A stretch of DNA of 64,000 bases from positions 124,001 to 188,000 of the forward strand of contig NZ_BCSP01000003.1 of assembly GCF_001570925.1 (NCBI RefSeq), read 5' to 3'. Position 1 is the first letter of the stretch; each line of letters starts with the position of its first letter. Positions 7,876 through 17,507 of this stretch are shown here, in pieces. The notes under the pieces are model-generated. The model saw nothing but the letters and a program-made list of their open reading frames with translations. It had not been told where the DNA came from and ran no database searches. A program made the position numbers and the translations under genes. This stretch comes from [Zimmermannella] bifida NBRC 103089 (lineage in GTDB: Bacteria; Actinomycetota; Actinomycetes; Actinomycetales; Microbacteriaceae).

Positions 7876-10035
7876 ATGCAGTGCAGCGTTCACGTAACCA
7901 CCCGTTCGGCAGCTCCGAGCGAGCTTGACGACATCATTGACGGGCTCGACGCCCGTGCCGGTGTCGTGCTCGCCTCGGGCGTGGAATATCCGGGACGCTA
8001 CACACGATGGGACCTCGGCTTCATCGACCCGCCGCTGGTGCTAGAAGGGCGTGGATTCGGGCTCGAACTTCGCGCGCTGAATGAGCGCGGACGAGTGCCG
8101 CTGGCGGCGTTTACCGATGCGCTCAGCGCGACCGAGGGCATCCACACCGAACCCGTTGCCGGCACCGAACTGCCGGCGCTGCGCATCACCGTTGCCCCGC
8201 AGCGCGACGAGATTCTGCCCGAAGAACAGCGCACCCGCCGCCGCTCGAGCTTCACTGTGCTGCGCGCCATGCTCTCGGCCCTGCCGAAGGATGCACACCC
8301 GCACCTCGGGTTCTACGGGGCGTTTGGCTACGACCTCGTGCGGCAGATCGAAGCACTCGATGCACCCGAAAGCGGCCTCGACGGTCAGCGCGACATGCTC
8401 GTTTACCTGCCCGACAGCATCCTCGCGGTTGATCGGCAACGAGCCGACGCCTACCGCGTCGATTTCGACTTCACCTACGCGGGTGCGTCAACCGTCGGCG
8501 TCGAACGTACGCCCACCGCGGCGCCGTTCGTACCACCGGCGTCATCGGCACGCGCGAGCCGCGACCACGCGCCCGGAGAATACGCCGCACTGGTGCAGGA
8601 TGCGAAAGCGTCGTTTGCGCGGGGAGATCTGTTCGAGGTCGTTCCCGGTCAGGCTTTCCGCGAGCCGATCCGCACGTCACCGGCCCGCGTTTTCCGCAAT
8701 CTGAAGCAGGCCAATCCGGCACCCTACGGTGCGCTGATGAACTTTGGTCGCAACGAGTTCTTGGTGACCGCATCGCCAGAGATGTTCGTGCGAGTTGACG
8801 GCCGCCGCGTCGAAACGGCGCCGATCTCGGGCACGATCGCCCGCGGCAGCGACGCGATCGCCGACGCCGACCAGATTCTCGAGCTGCTCAATAGCGACAA
8901 AGACCGCCACGAACTCACGATGTGCACCGACGTCGACCGCAACGATAAGTCGCGCATCTGCGAGCCCGGTAGCGTGCGCATCATTGGTCGCCGCCAGATC
9001 GAGCTCTACTCGAAGGTCATTCACACCGTCGACCACGTTGAGGGCCAGCTGCGTTCGGGGTTTGACGGGTTGGATGCGATTGCCTCGCACATGTGGGCAG
9101 TTACGGTTACCGGCGCTCCAAAGATTTGGGCGATGCGCTTCATCGACGAGCACGAGCGTTCACCGCGCACCTGGTACGCCGGTGCCCTCGGCGCGATCCT
9201 CGCGGACGGCACCGTCAATACCGGCCTCACCATTCGCGCGGCCATGATTCGTGACGGCATCGCCGAGGTGCGCGCCGGTGGCACGCTGCTCATCGACTCG
9301 GATCCGGCCGCTGAAGAACGCGAAACCGAGATGAAGTCGCAGGCACTCCTCGATGCCATTACGGCGGATGCGCCGCAAACCGCACCCGAAGCAACCGAAA
9401 CGGTCGCGGCGGGCGCGGGACACCGCATCCTGTTCTTCGACCACGAAGATTCGTTCGTGCAAATGCTCGCCGGGTACATGCGCGAGACCGGCGCCGAGGT
9501 ATTTACCGTGCGCGTACCGCGCGGGGGATTGGCGGCGGATACGATTCGCGCACAGATCCGTGCCTGCGATCCGACGCTTGTCGTCATGTCGCCGGGGCCT
9601 GGCAACCCGCAGGACTTTAACGATGCCCGGATCCTTGCCGAGGTCGACGCTGCCGGGTTGCCGGTGTTTGGTGTCTGCCTCGGGCAGCAGGCGATGGGCG
9701 AGTACTTTGGTGCGTCGCTCGGTCAGCTCGACTATCCGTTGCACGGTCAAGAGCGGGATGCGGTCGTCGTGGCCGAGGGGTTCCTGGATGCGTTGCCGCA
9801 GCGGTTCGTGACCGGTCGCTACCACTCGCTGTACATCGACCCGGCCACGCTGCCAGACGCACTCTACGTCGTGGCCAGCGATGACGACGGCATTCCGATG
9901 GCGATCCAACATCGCACGAAGCCCTGGTTCGCCGTGCAGTTCCACCCGGAGTCGCTCATGAGCCTGCGCGATCGCACGGGCAACCGCATTATTGACGCCG
10001 TACTGCAGCAACTGGGAACGCCAAACAACGCCTGA
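7876..10035 (+). CDS. Fused anthranilate synthase TrpE-TrpG
   Basis: This 719-residue fusion converts chorismate and glutamine to anthranilate, the first committed step to tryptophan. About 1-505 form the TrpE part, with RYTRWDLGFIDPPLV near the start, PISGTIARG, CTDVDRNDKSRICEPGSV and a C-terminal AGGTLLIDSDPAAEERETE. About 520-719 form the glutamine amidotransferase part, with the nucleophile Cys in GVCLGQQAMGE and the His in VQFHPESLM. The layout matches the rhizobial and actinobacterial fused clade. The start at 7876 aligns with the family's YPGRYTRWD region about 30 residues in and has a leaderless -10 box. No other trp gene is adjacent, so it may serve a dedicated anthranilate route or regulated tryptophan supply. 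Confidence 0.93.
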   Translation: MQCSVHVTTRSAAPSELDDIIDGLDARAGVVLASGVEYPGRYTRWDLGFIDPPLVLEGRGFGLELRALNERGRVPLAAFTDALSATEGIHTEPVAGTELPALRITVAPQRDEILPEEQRTRRRSSFTVLRAMLSALPKDAHPHLGFYGAFGYDLVRQIEALDAPESGLDGQRDMLVYLPDSILAVDRQRADAYRVDFDFTYAGASTVGVERTPTAAPFVPPASSARASRDHAPGEYAALVQDAKASFARGDLFEVVPGQAFREPIRTSPARVFRNLKQANPAPYGALMNFGRNEFLVTASPEMFVRVDGRRVETAPISGTIARGSDAIADADQILELLNSDKDRHELTMCTDVDRNDKSRICEPGSVRIIGRRQIELYSKVIHTVDHVEGQLRSGFDGLDAIASHMWAVTVTGAPKIWAMRFIDEHERSPRTWYAGALGAILADGTVNTGLTIRAAMIRDGIAEVRAGGTLLIDSDPAAEERETEMKSQALLDAITADAPQTAPEATETVAAGAGHRILFFDHEDSFVQMLAGYMRETGAEVFTVRVPRGGLAADTIRAQIRACDPTLVVMSPGPGNPQDFNDARILAEVDAAGLPVFGVCLGQQAMGEYFGASLGQLDYPLHGQERDAVVVAEGFLDALPQRFVTGRYHSLYIDPATLPDALYVVASDDDGIPMAIQHRTKPWFAVQFHPESLMSLRDRTGNRIIDAVLQQLGTPNNA

Positions 10036-10210
10036 TCAACGGACGGATTCGGGTTCGGAAAAGTTCACGAAATTTTCGCTATTGCGCGCACCCGGTTTGC
10101 GATTAAGATCGCAGAGCCGCGTCGACCGGACGCGAACCAATTTCAGCAGGCTGAGCACACCGCAACCCCGAACATCCGGTTGCGTGCAAAACGGTTAAGC
10201 GTTGACTGCA

Positions 10211-10256
10211 CGGTGCATTTTGACGGTGCATCGTGACGGTGCATCTTGACGGTGCC
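10211..10256 (+). repeat. 13-bp tandem repeat, about 3.5 units
   Basis: The unit cggtgcat(t/c)(t/g)tga repeats three times in register, followed by a partial fourth unit (cggtgcc). Adjacent copies differ by one or two bases. Such arrays upstream of a gene often hold several regulator sites on one face of the helix, but 13 bp is not a whole helical turn. Confidence 0.75.
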
Positions 10257-10262
10257 CCGCAC

Positions 10263-10286
10263 CGCGGAATGCAGATGCATTCCGCG
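10263..10286. promoter_or_regulatory. 24-bp palindrome, candidate operator
   Basis: cgcggaatgca and tgcattccgcg are perfect reverse complements separated by two bases. The site lies about 90 bases before the OCD-family start. A dimeric repressor or activator site is the simplest reading. Confidence 0.5.
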
Positions 10287-10373
10287 AGGGACATCAACCC
10301 GCCCACCACGTTGCTCAGCCACGTTGCTGCCCGAAGCACGGCGTCACTGCCGCGCAAATGAAAGGACACCGAC

Positions 10374-11507
10374 GTGACCAATCGCATTGAATTCCGTTAC
10401 CTCTCCGAAGAAGACACGATCGCCGCGGGCGTCATGGACATGGCAGCGTGTGTAGACGCGATGGAAGAAACGTTCGCGCTCTATGCCAGCGGTGACTACC
10501 GCATGGCCGGTCCGAACAATGATTCGCACGGCGCGCGCATGATCTTCCCGGACGACCCGCCGTTCCCGACGATGCCGAAGAACGACGATGACCGTCGGTT
10601 CACGGCGATGCCGGCCTACCTCGGCGGCAGCTTCGGTACCACCGGCGTCAAGTGGTACGGCTCGAACCCGACCAACCGCGAACAAGGTCTGCCTCGCTCC
10701 ATCCTCACGTTCATGCTGAACGACACCGACACCGCCGCACCGCTGGCGCTGATGTCGGCCAACCTGCTCTCGGCTATGCGCACCGGCGCCGTTTCGGGCG
10801 TGGCTGCACGCTACTTCGCGCGCGGTGACGCCCGCGTTGCCGGCATCATCGGCCCGGGCGTTATGGGGCGCACCACGCTGGCGGCGCTGGCGGTTGCTTG
10901 CCCGATGCTCGACACGGTGCAGGTTCGTGGCCGCAGCCAGCAGGGTATCGACGACTTCAAGGCGTGGGTTGCCAAGCACGTGCCGCAGATCAGCACGATT
11001 GAAGTGATGGACTCGATCGAGGCTGCCGTGCGCGGTGCCGATGTCGTAGCGTTCTGCACCACCTACCGTGCGGGCGACCCCGACAGCTACCCGATGTGTA
11101 AGCGTGAATGGCTCGAGCCGGGCGCGTTCGTGACCATGCCGGGTGCTGCCAACATCGACGAAGAACTCGAAGCACAGGATGTCCGCAAGGTCGTCGACAG
11201 CTACGGCCTCTACGAAGCCTGGGGCATGGAATACCCGACCCCGACGCACCACCATGTTGGCATCATCGGCAACAAGTTCCTTGACCTGGTGTCCGACGGC
11301 AAGATCCGTCACTGGGACATCGAAGAACTCGGCCCGGTCGTTGAACGCCGTAACGAAGGCCGACGCAGCATGGAAGAAATCGTCATCTGCTCGGTCGGTG
11401 GTCTGCCGATCGAAGACGTTGCCTGGGGCACCGTGGTGTACCGCAACGCCGTCGCGAACAACATCGGCACCGTGCTGCCGCTGTGGGATTCGCCATCGCT
11501 CGCCTAG
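10374..11507 (+). CDS. Ornithine cyclodeaminase / mu-crystallin family protein
   Basis: 377 residues. The N-terminal third holds the substrate-side region (FTAMPAYLGGSFGTTGVKWYGS, shortened here to its recognisable WYGSNP core). The middle holds a Rossmann NAD(P) motif, GIIGPGVMGRTTLAAL (about 158-173). The C-terminal part ends in WGTVVYRNAVANNIG, typical of this family. Closest in my memory are long actinobacterial members annotated as tyramine oxidase subunit B or ornithine cyclodeaminase. No amine oxidase gene lies next to it, so the substrate is not assigned. The GTG at 10374 has AAAGGA upstream. The upstream repeats and palindrome suggest specific regulation. Confidence 0.8.
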   Translation: MTNRIEFRYLSEEDTIAAGVMDMAACVDAMEETFALYASGDYRMAGPNNDSHGARMIFPDDPPFPTMPKNDDDRRFTAMPAYLGGSFGTTGVKWYGSNPTNREQGLPRSILTFMLNDTDTAAPLALMSANLLSAMRTGAVSGVAARYFARGDARVAGIIGPGVMGRTTLAALAVACPMLDTVQVRGRSQQGIDDFKAWVAKHVPQISTIEVMDSIEAAVRGADVVAFCTTYRAGDPDSYPMCKREWLEPGAFVTMPGAANIDEELEAQDVRKVVDSYGLYEAWGMEYPTPTHHHVGIIGNKFLDLVSDGKIRHWDIEELGPVVERRNEGRRSMEEIVICSVGGLPIEDVAWGTVVYRNAVANNIGTVLPLWDSPSLA

Positions 11508-11568
11508 CCGTGCGGGTATTGGTTCCGTAAACACCCAGTAGGGTGCGCCGCGGGGCGTCGGCTACTGC

Positions 11569-11603
11569 GCGGTGGTAGCGGGATGGACACCTGCTACCGC
11601 CGC
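11569..11603 (+). terminator. Hairpin after the OCD-family gene
   Basis: gcggtggtagc pairs with gctaccgccgc (one G-T wobble) around a 13-base loop, about 60 bases after the stop. No T tract follows. Confidence 0.55.
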
Positions 11604-11610
11604 CACGTTA

Positions 11611-11700
11611 GTTCGTTACGAACCTGAACTGTTCATGAATGCTATTGGTTTAGTGAATGCATTAACTTATGCTGAATATTTCGGCGACGAAGCAAGCATG
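11611..11700. promoter_or_regulatory. AT-rich promoter-like segment before surface protein
   Basis: The stretch is much richer in A and T than its surroundings. It starts with the palindrome gttcgttacgaac (11611-11623). It probably holds the promoter of the large surface-protein gene, but I cannot fix the -10 and -35 boxes. Confidence 0.35.
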
Positions 11701-11796
11701 CGACTTCACGCCGTAACCGGCAATCCGAATGTTTCGCGTTGAGCGGATGTTCTGGTTGTGGGGCCGCAGCTTCGTGTGCGCGACCGTGGAGTATTC

Positions 11797-14700
11797 ATGA
11801 CTGCTTGGAATCGATCCGGCGCCATCACTCAGTCCAGTTCTGCAAGGCGTTCGCGCTGGCGGATGTTCGCCGCGAGCATTGGGACGCTAGCGCTCACTGC
11901 AGCGACACTCTTGCTGCCCGGTTACGACGCGCAGGCCGCTACGAAGACCTACGAACTCTCGGGTGAGTGGGTTGACCAGCCCGAATCGGTGCGCTCCGAA
12001 GTTGAAGTTCTCGGCACCCGTTGGAAGTTCGACATCAATGATGATGGTGCAGCACCATCGAAGGAGGTCGTGCCGAACAACGTCGTCACCATTACGCTCG
12101 AGCATGCTCGCTTCGAGACGATGCCTTCGACGTGTCTGACCGAAGGACCGGATGCATCCGGTAACGAGGTTGCCCCCGCTTCGTCGATCAGCGAAGACGG
12201 CAGCACCCTCACCTGCAACCTCGGTAGCCGCGTGCAGGGCACTGCCGAGCAGCTGTTTGCCAGCGTCGTGCCTGTTGGCAATGCCGGTGACCTGGTCGGC
12301 GCCAGTGCAAGCTTCGGCGGGCAAACCGTCGAGCTGCCGAAGATTCCGATCACCAACGCGTTTTGGATGGATGCGAAGTTCAACGGTGGCGGGCCGCAGT
12401 CGTACACGGGAGACCCCGGCACCGAACAGTTCGTCAACTTTCCGTTCTCGCTCAGTCACGCGCGCAACACTCCGGAAGGGCCCTCATCCGTTACGTATGA
12501 TCTGACCATCGAACACACGGGTCAGGCTACGAACCCCGAACTTGCGATCCGTGGTGCCGGGTGTGTTGCCAATAACCGTATTCAATCCGGTTACCCGTAT
12601 TCGGCTGACGGTCATGACACGAATATGACCACGCGTTTCCCGGACTGCACGCTTGAAAAGACTGGACCGAAGACCTTCCGCTTGACGCTATCTAACCTGG
12701 ACTATTCGCAAGGTCCGGAACTCGACTCGAACGGGCAGCCGCTGCCGTTGGGCAAGGATGTCATCGCCGCCGGAATGTTGGAGTTGCAGTTCCCGTACAA
12801 GCCCAATGGCGGGCAGGTAAAGCTCACTGCTTCGGCACCGACCTACACGGCCGCTGACGGTCAGGTTTCGAAAGACGATTCGGGGAACAACGCCAACGCT
12901 GTGCCAGTAGTTCGCGGCGGTTGGACCGGCGGTTGGGTGGTTGCTGCGCAGCGACCGGAGGCGTACCCGGGCTCACCGTGGACTGACACGTCTCGTGCAC
13001 CCGCCGGAGCCACCATCATGTCGACTGGTTCGGTCAAGATTCCGCACCAGTGGAATCACAAGGATCACTGGGTTTGCAAGGTGCTTGATACGGATCACGT
13101 CACCTTTCAAGCGGCGCGAGTGAATATCAATGGTGACGCGAAACCCAACCTGTATTACGACACCTCGTATACCGGCGAAATCTGGTACTACACTGGGGAA
13201 TTTGTCGACCCAGTGACGGGAGCCGCAGTCGACCCGAACGCGTTCCCGTGTGGCACGGTCGAAGACATGAACAATCCTGCGGCGGGTAGCCCGGCCGGAT
13301 GGTCGACGACGCTTCCAGCAGACCTGTCCACGGTTAAAGCGGTCAAGGTTCGCGTGCCGAAGTCGATGGCTGGGCAGGCGACCACACCAAACGGCTCGGT
13401 GTTTTTGACTGTCGACCAGCAAATCAAGCCAGACACTCCCGTTGGTACCGATATCTGGACATGGACCGACACCTTGGAAGAGGGCGGATACGACTGGAAG
13501 TTTGATCCAGAAAGTCGAGAAGGTGCGGTCTATGACCGTACGACGAACCCGGCCAATGTGAAGCCGTACGGCATCAAGACACCGGACCTCACCTACCCCT
13601 ACGCGGGCCCGGGCCGTGACGTGCTCCGTGTCGTCGGCTCGCAGCCGATCGTCGAGAAGTCTGTCGCAAAATCCGAGTATGGACCCGGCACCAACGTGGA
13701 CTACACCGTCAAGTACGGCCTCGAATCGAACCTCGCGAATCCCGCACCCGACCAGGTTGTCGTAACCGACACGCTGCCTGTGGGCCTCGAATACGTGCCC
13801 GGTTCTGCCAGCCTCGAGCCGGTTGTCAGCGGTAGCCCAGCAACCGGGCAGACGTTGACCTGGACGATAGACGGGGTCATGCCAAACGACCCGCTGGCTG
13901 AGTTGACGTTCCAAGCCAAGGTTCCCGGCGATGCGAAGCCGGGAAGCGAGCACGTAAACAAGGTGACCGCGAAGAGCCAGGGCATCACTCGCGCGGCTGA
14001 AGCCGAGTTCGTCGTGCCCGACTCGGGCAACACTTCGCTGCTGAAGACCACCGAACACGACGTCATCGACAAATCCAAGAGCGAAACCACGAACTCGTGG
14101 ACGGTTGCACTCACTTCGACCGACCCGAATGTCTCCGAGAAGACCGATCTGATCGACATCCTGCCGTATGTGGGAGACGAGCGAGGCACGATCCTTACGG
14201 GCGACTTGGTGCTGGATGCGGTGACCGCTCCGGCGGGTGCCACGGTCTACTACACAACAGCCGACCCCGCCACGATTGACGAAGATCCCAAGGCCGATAG
14301 CAACGGCGGTTTCGCCACGCCATCGGCCATGTGGTCGACGGACTACACCCCTGATGCGACCGCGATCCGCATTGTGGGCGGGCCGATTGCCTATGGCGAA
14401 ACGCAGGAAGTGAAGATCGACGTATCGGTTCCGGATGCGGTGCCGGGCGACAAGCTGGTGAATACGGCAGTTGCTCGCGCAACGAGCACTGAGATGCGGA
14501 TGCGGGCCTCGAACGACTTTGAGGTGATCGATTCGACGATTCCGACGGAGACTCCGACGGAGACGCCGACGGAGACGCCGACGGAGACGCCGACCGAAAG
14601 TCCGTCAGAGACTCCGACCGAGACTCCGACTGCAACCCCGACGGATACGCCTACCGAGACGCCGACCGAAAGTCCGACTGCAACCCCGACGGATACGCCT

Positions 14701-14979
14701 ACCGAAACTCCGACTGACACTCCCACGGATACGCCGACTGACAGCCCGTCAGCATCGCCGACCGTGACGCCATCGGAGCCGCCAAGTGAGTCACCAACGG
14801 AATCGGCCACCGACGTGCCGATCCCGCCAACCGAAGAACCGGTACCGCCAACCGACGATGAACTCGCCGGAACCGGTGCCGACGATTGGCAGCCAATTGC
14901 GGGTGGCGCAGCCGCGGTGCTGCTGGCCGGTGCCATCTTGCTGATGCTGCACCAACGGCGCACACGTACCACCGCGTAG
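11797..14979 (+). CDS. LAXTG-anchored surface protein with DUF11 domain and Thr-Pro repeats
   Basis: 1060 residues. A signal peptide spans about 1-47 (Arg-rich start, hydrophobic core [10 protein letters not shown], cleavage after AQA). A large extracellular region follows. A DUF11-like beta-sandwich lies around 615-735 ([28 protein letters not shown]). A second related domain is followed by a PTETPTET-type stalk (about 911-1005). A sorting signal ends the protein: LAGTG near 1023, a hydrophobic helix, then HQRRTR. LAGTG fits the LAXTG motif used by class E sortases. No sortase gene is in the window. The ATG at 11797 has GGAG five bases upstream. The binding role is unknown; an adhesin or cell-wall spacer is inferred. 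Confidence 0.88.
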   Translation: MTAWNRSGAITQSSSARRSRWRMFAASIGTLALTAATLLLPGYDAQAATKTYELSGEWVDQPESVRSEVEVLGTRWKFDINDDGAAPSKEVVPNNVVTITLEHARFETMPSTCLTEGPDASGNEVAPASSISEDGSTLTCNLGSRVQGTAEQLFASVVPVGNAGDLVGASASFGGQTVELPKIPITNAFWMDAKFNGGGPQSYTGDPGTEQFVNFPFSLSHARNTPEGPSSVTYDLTIEHTGQATNPELAIRGAGCVANNRIQSGYPYSADGHDTNMTTRFPDCTLEKTGPKTFRLTLSNLDYSQGPELDSNGQPLPLGKDVIAAGMLELQFPYKPNGGQVKLTASAPTYTAADGQVSKDDSGNNANAVPVVRGGWTGGWVVAAQRPEAYPGSPWTDTSRAPAGATIMSTGSVKIPHQWNHKDHWVCKVLDTDHVTFQAARVNINGDAKPNLYYDTSYTGEIWYYTGEFVDPVTGAAVDPNAFPCGTVEDMNNPAAGSPAGWSTTLPADLSTVKAVKVRVPKSMAGQATTPNGSVFLTVDQQIKPDTPVGTDIWTWTDTLEEGGYDWKFDPESREGAVYDRTTNPANVKPYGIKTPDLTYPYAGPGRDVLRVVGSQPIVEKSVAKSEYGPGTNVDYTVKYGLESNLANPAPDQVVVTDTLPVGLEYVPGSASLEPVVSGSPATGQTLTWTIDGVMPNDPLAELTFQAKVPGDAKPGSEHVNKVTAKSQGITRAAEAEFVVPDSGNTSLLKTTEHDVIDKSKSETTNSWTVALTSTDPNVSEKTDLIDILPYVGDERGTILTGDLVLDAVTAPAGATVYYTTADPATIDEDPKADSNGGFATPSAMWSTDYTPDATAIRIVGGPIAYGETQEVKIDVSVPDAVPGDKLVNTAVARATSTEMRMRASNDFEVIDSTIPTETPTETPTETPTETPTESPSETPTETPTATPTDTPTETPTESPTATPTDTPTETPTDTPTDTPTDSPSASPTVTPSEPPSESPTESATDVPIPPTEEPVPPTDDELAGTGADDWQPIAGGAAAVLLAGAILLMLHQRRTRTTA
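14541..14760 (+). repeat. Coding 12-bp tandem repeats (Thr-Pro stalk)
   Basis: Units of the type ccgacggagact, ccgacggagacg and ccgactgacact repeat in phase with the reading frame and encode [12 protein letters not shown]. As the unit is a multiple of three, gain or loss of copies would change stalk length and not break the frame. Confidence 0.85.
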
Positions 14980-15044
14980 CACGCACACATTGGCCGTGGT
15001 GACGTAAACGGTGTCGACGCGCCGTAACGTCACCGCGGCACACA

Positions 15045-15085
15045 AAAACGGGCGGGGAAGCAATTCATGCCTCCCCGCCCGTTTT
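15045..15085. terminator. Bidirectional terminator between surface protein and purU
   Basis: aaaacgggcgggga (15045-15058) pairs perfectly with tccccgcccgtttt (15072-15085). A-rich and T-rich ends lie on either side, so it can terminate both convergent transcripts. A second inverted repeat (ggtgacgt 14998-15005 with acgtcacc 15027-15034) lies just before it. Confidence 0.9.
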
Positions 15086-15122
15086 CGCTTGGCCGCACTG
15101 CGCGATTCGCAGCGATGCTGCC

Positions 15123-16007
15123 TTAGCGGAAGACGATCGTGCGGTGTCCGTCGAGCAGGATGCGGTGCTCGGCAAACCACTTAACGGCCTGCGTCAGCGT
15201 GCGAGATTCTTCATCCTGGCCCATCGCCTGCAACTGCTTCACCGTGTTCGTGTGGTCAACACGGCGAACGTTCTGTTCGATGATCGGACCCTCATCAAGA
15301 TCCGTGGTGACGAAGTGCGCGGTGGCACCAACGAGCTTCACGCCGCGAGCGTGGGCCTGGCGGTAGGGGTTGGCACCCTTGAAGCCCGGCAAGAACGAGT
15401 GGTGAATGTTGATCGCCATGCCGGCAAGTTCTTCGCAAAGCTCCGGCGACACGATCTGCATGTAGCGGGCAAGCACCACGAGCTCGATCTGCTCTTCGGC
15501 GATGACCTCGCGCACGCGCTGCTCAAAGGCCGCCTTCTCTTCGGGGCCGGTCACCGGCAGGTGCTCGAAGGGCACGTCGTAAAAGCGCGCCAGATCGCCA
15601 AGCACCGCGTGGTTGGCCATGACGCGGGGGATCTCAATAGGGAGGTAGCCCGAACGCTGGCGGAACAACAGGTCGTTGACCGCGTGCGCGGCCTTCGAAC
15701 CGAGGATGAGCGTGCGCAGCTTGCGCTCGGCGGGGTCGACCGTGATCTTCGCTCCCAAGCGTTTGGCAACCGGGAGCACCTCGGCCTGTAGATCAGCACC
15801 GTCCGCCACCGAAACTTCGGTGCGCAAGAAGAATCGGCCGGTGTCGGTCGAGGAGAACTGCTGCAGCTCTTCGATATTGCCACCGGCAGCAACGACCGCG
15901 CCGGTCAGGGCGTGCACGATGCCTGGCGTGTCGTCGCACACGAGCGTGATCACCCAGTGCGCGCGCGGATTTTCGATTTTCTCGGTTGCAAACTTCAGAT
16001 CGGTCAC
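15123..16007 (-). CDS. purU: Formyltetrahydrofolate deformylase PurU
   Basis: This 294-residue enzyme hydrolyses 10-formyl-THF to THF and formate, balancing the one-carbon pool. An N-terminal ACT domain (about 10-90; WVITLVCDDTPGIVHALTG) is followed by a formyltransferase fold. Its catalytic Asn and His are in AINIHHSFLPGFKGANPY, and the Asp in TTDLDEGPIIEQ. Translation upstream of 16007 is open but does not resemble the family. The GTG at 16007 gives the usual length and has a TACGCT box exactly six bases upstream, so it is probably leaderless. It is divergent from an MFS gene with only 22 bases between starts. Confidence 0.93.
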   Translation of the reverse strand: MTDLKFATEKIENPRAHWVITLVCDDTPGIVHALTGAVVAAGGNIEELQQFSSTDTGRFFLRTEVSVADGADLQAEVLPVAKRLGAKITVDPAERKLRTLILGSKAAHAVNDLLFRQRSGYLPIEIPRVMANHAVLGDLARFYDVPFEHLPVTGPEEKAAFEQRVREVIAEEQIELVVLARYMQIVSPELCEELAGMAINIHHSFLPGFKGANPYRQAHARGVKLVGATAHFVTTDLDEGPIIEQNVRRVDHTNTVKQLQAMGQDEESRTLTQAVKWFAEHRILLDGHRTIVFR

Positions 16008-16029
16008 CGCACCAGCGTAACCTCGAGAC
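16008..16029. promoter_or_regulatory. Overlapping divergent leaderless promoters of purU and MFS gene
   Basis: On the minus strand TACGCT (16014-16019) plus six bases leads to the purU GTG. On the plus strand TAACCT (16018-16023) plus six bases leads to the MFS GTG at 16030. The two -10 boxes share the bases at 16018-16019, so RNA polymerase should not be able to open both at once. Confidence 0.6.
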
Positions 16030-17295
16030 GTGACCAATACCGCATCCTCGCCCGAAGTGCGCCCGATGCCGTGGGCACAGTTACTCGCACTCGCCTCGGC
16101 CACGTTCATGTCGGTCACGATCGAGATGCTGCCCACCGGCGTCATGCCGATGATGTCGCACGACCTGCAGGTCAGCGAATCACAAATTGGCATGCTCATG
16201 ACGATCTTCGCGATGTCGGTCGTATTCACCTCAACGCCGCTCATGTACCTGCTGCGGCACGTGCCCAAACGCATGCTGTTGGTTGGCGTCTTGTCGACCT
16301 TCGCAATCGGCACCATCGGCTCGGCACTGGCCAGTTCGTACGCGCTGCTGGTCGTGACCCGAATCATCACCGGTGTTGCGCACGGTGTCTTTTGGGCATC
16401 CGTCACCGCCTATGTTGGCCATCTTGTACACCGCTCGCAGCTCACCACCGCCGTCTCAATTACCTCCGGTGGCGGTGGCCTTGCGTTCGTGCTCGGTGTG
16501 CCGCTGGGTACGGCGCTCGGCCAGTGGCTCGGATGGCGCACCACGTTCTTCGTGCTCGCGGCACTCTGCCTTGTGGTCGCGGCACTGTTGCTGCGCATCA
16601 TGCCGGCGCGCGTAGCCGAACCGCAGACCGACACCGCGGCAATCGAGATCCAGCCCGCACCGACCGCCATTGGCGACACCGAACGCGTCGGACGGGGAGC
16701 GGGGCTGCCACCACGACCCAAGAAGTCGATGCGGCTGGTCATTCTGGTTTGTCTGCTTTGTGGCCTGACGATCACCGGACACTTCACGTACTACACCTAC
16801 GTCTCTATTCAGCTCCTTGGGCCGATGCAGCTGCCCGAGCAGTGGCTGGCAATCGCGCTCTTTGGCTACGGCGTCATGTCGTCGATCGCGACGTTCCTCA
16901 CCGGCTCCCTCTTTGCCAACCGGTCGAGCCTCGGGTTCCGCATCGCGTATCTGCTCATGCTCGCCGGTGGTGCGATCGTGACGTTCTCGGGGGCAAACCT
17001 GTGGTTTGGGATGCTCGGGCTCCTGTGCTGGGGCGCGGCAATGGGCCTTATGCCCACGCTGCTGCAGTCCCGCCTGCTGGCCGTGGCGCCAAGCAAACAC
17101 CGCGACATTGCCAGCGCCATCTACACCTCGGGCTTCAACCTCGGCATCTCCAGCGGCGCGTATTTTGGTGGTCTGCTGCTCGACGAGTTCACCATCTCAG
17201 CGCTCGGACCGGCCTTCATCATCATCATCGGGCTCGCCGCGGCCTACTCGATCACCCTCGATACGGTTTCGGCCCGGCGACAGCTGGCGCAATAA
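16030..17295 (+). CDS. MFS transporter, AraJ/drug-efflux-like
   Basis: 421 residues with about twelve hydrophobic helices split by a hydrophilic loop near 200-235 (NADT-poor, Arg/Pro-rich, RPKKSMR). The N-terminal half has TIEMLPTGVMPMM in helix 1 and the MFS motif A-like LRHVPKRMLLVG in the first cytoplasmic loop. The helix 4-5 region RIITGVAHGVFWASV resembles sugar-efflux and chloramphenicol-resistance type exporters. Substrate cannot be told. The GTG at 16030 lacks a Shine-Dalgarno sequence but has TAACCT six bases upstream. Divergence from purU may be only physical. Confidence 0.85.
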   Translation: MTNTASSPEVRPMPWAQLLALASATFMSVTIEMLPTGVMPMMSHDLQVSESQIGMLMTIFAMSVVFTSTPLMYLLRHVPKRMLLVGVLSTFAIGTIGSALASSYALLVVTRIITGVAHGVFWASVTAYVGHLVHRSQLTTAVSITSGGGGLAFVLGVPLGTALGQWLGWRTTFFVLAALCLVVAALLLRIMPARVAEPQTDTAAIEIQPAPTAIGDTERVGRGAGLPPRPKKSMRLVILVCLLCGLTITGHFTYYTYVSIQLLGPMQLPEQWLAIALFGYGVMSSIATFLTGSLFANRSSLGFRIAYLLMLAGGAIVTFSGANLWFGMLGLLCWGAAMGLMPTLLQSRLLAVAPSKHRDIASAIYTSGFNLGISSGAYFGGLLLDEFTISALGPAFIIIIGLAAAYSITLDTVSARRQLAQ

Positions 17296-17507
17296 TTTGT
17301 CGCATTCCACCGGCCACTAGGCTTGAGCAGTAACTAGGCAACTAGACTTATTCACCAATACGGGCCACTTCACCCGAATGCGCTCGTTCCCCATACCCAT
17401 CAAGTCCACCGTCGAAGTCGCCTCAACCCAAAGCGACCGGCGCGCGAACTGATGTAACGCATCCGCAACGCCCCGAAGCCACGGGGAGAAAACACCAAGG
17501 AGTACGC

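Larger units (their letters stand above)
10036..10373. other. Intergenic region with repeats before the OCD-family gene
   Basis: These 338 bp carry no gene that I can support. They contain a short 13-bp tandem array (10211-10256), a near-perfect 24-bp palindrome (10263-10286), and the AAAGGA ribosome binding site of the next gene near 10360. It looks like a regulated promoter region. Confidence 0.6.

Noticed and set aside
7582-7893. Possible small protein gene on the minus strand upstream of the TrpE-TrpG fusion
   Set aside because: The open frame has no ribosome site or leaderless box, no recognisable family, and lies across the inverted repeat. AT-rich intergenic DNA is a simpler reading.
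14391-14990. Val-Gly-Ser repeat protein on the minus strand
   Set aside because: It is only the reverse reading of the Thr-Pro repeat of the surface protein.
15912-17333. Long plus-strand frame overlapping the MFS gene
   Set aside because: It is His/Arg-rich, has no motif, and is the high-GC shadow of a clear twelve-helix transporter in another frame.
17296-17507. ZTP (pfl) riboswitch ahead of glyA-folD
   Set aside because: This is a usual place for one in actinobacteria, but I could not find the conserved GTGACTGGCG-like and CCGGGGAGC-like segments in the right order. Only a short ccccg/cgggg pair lies before the ribosome site. A covariance-model search would settle it.
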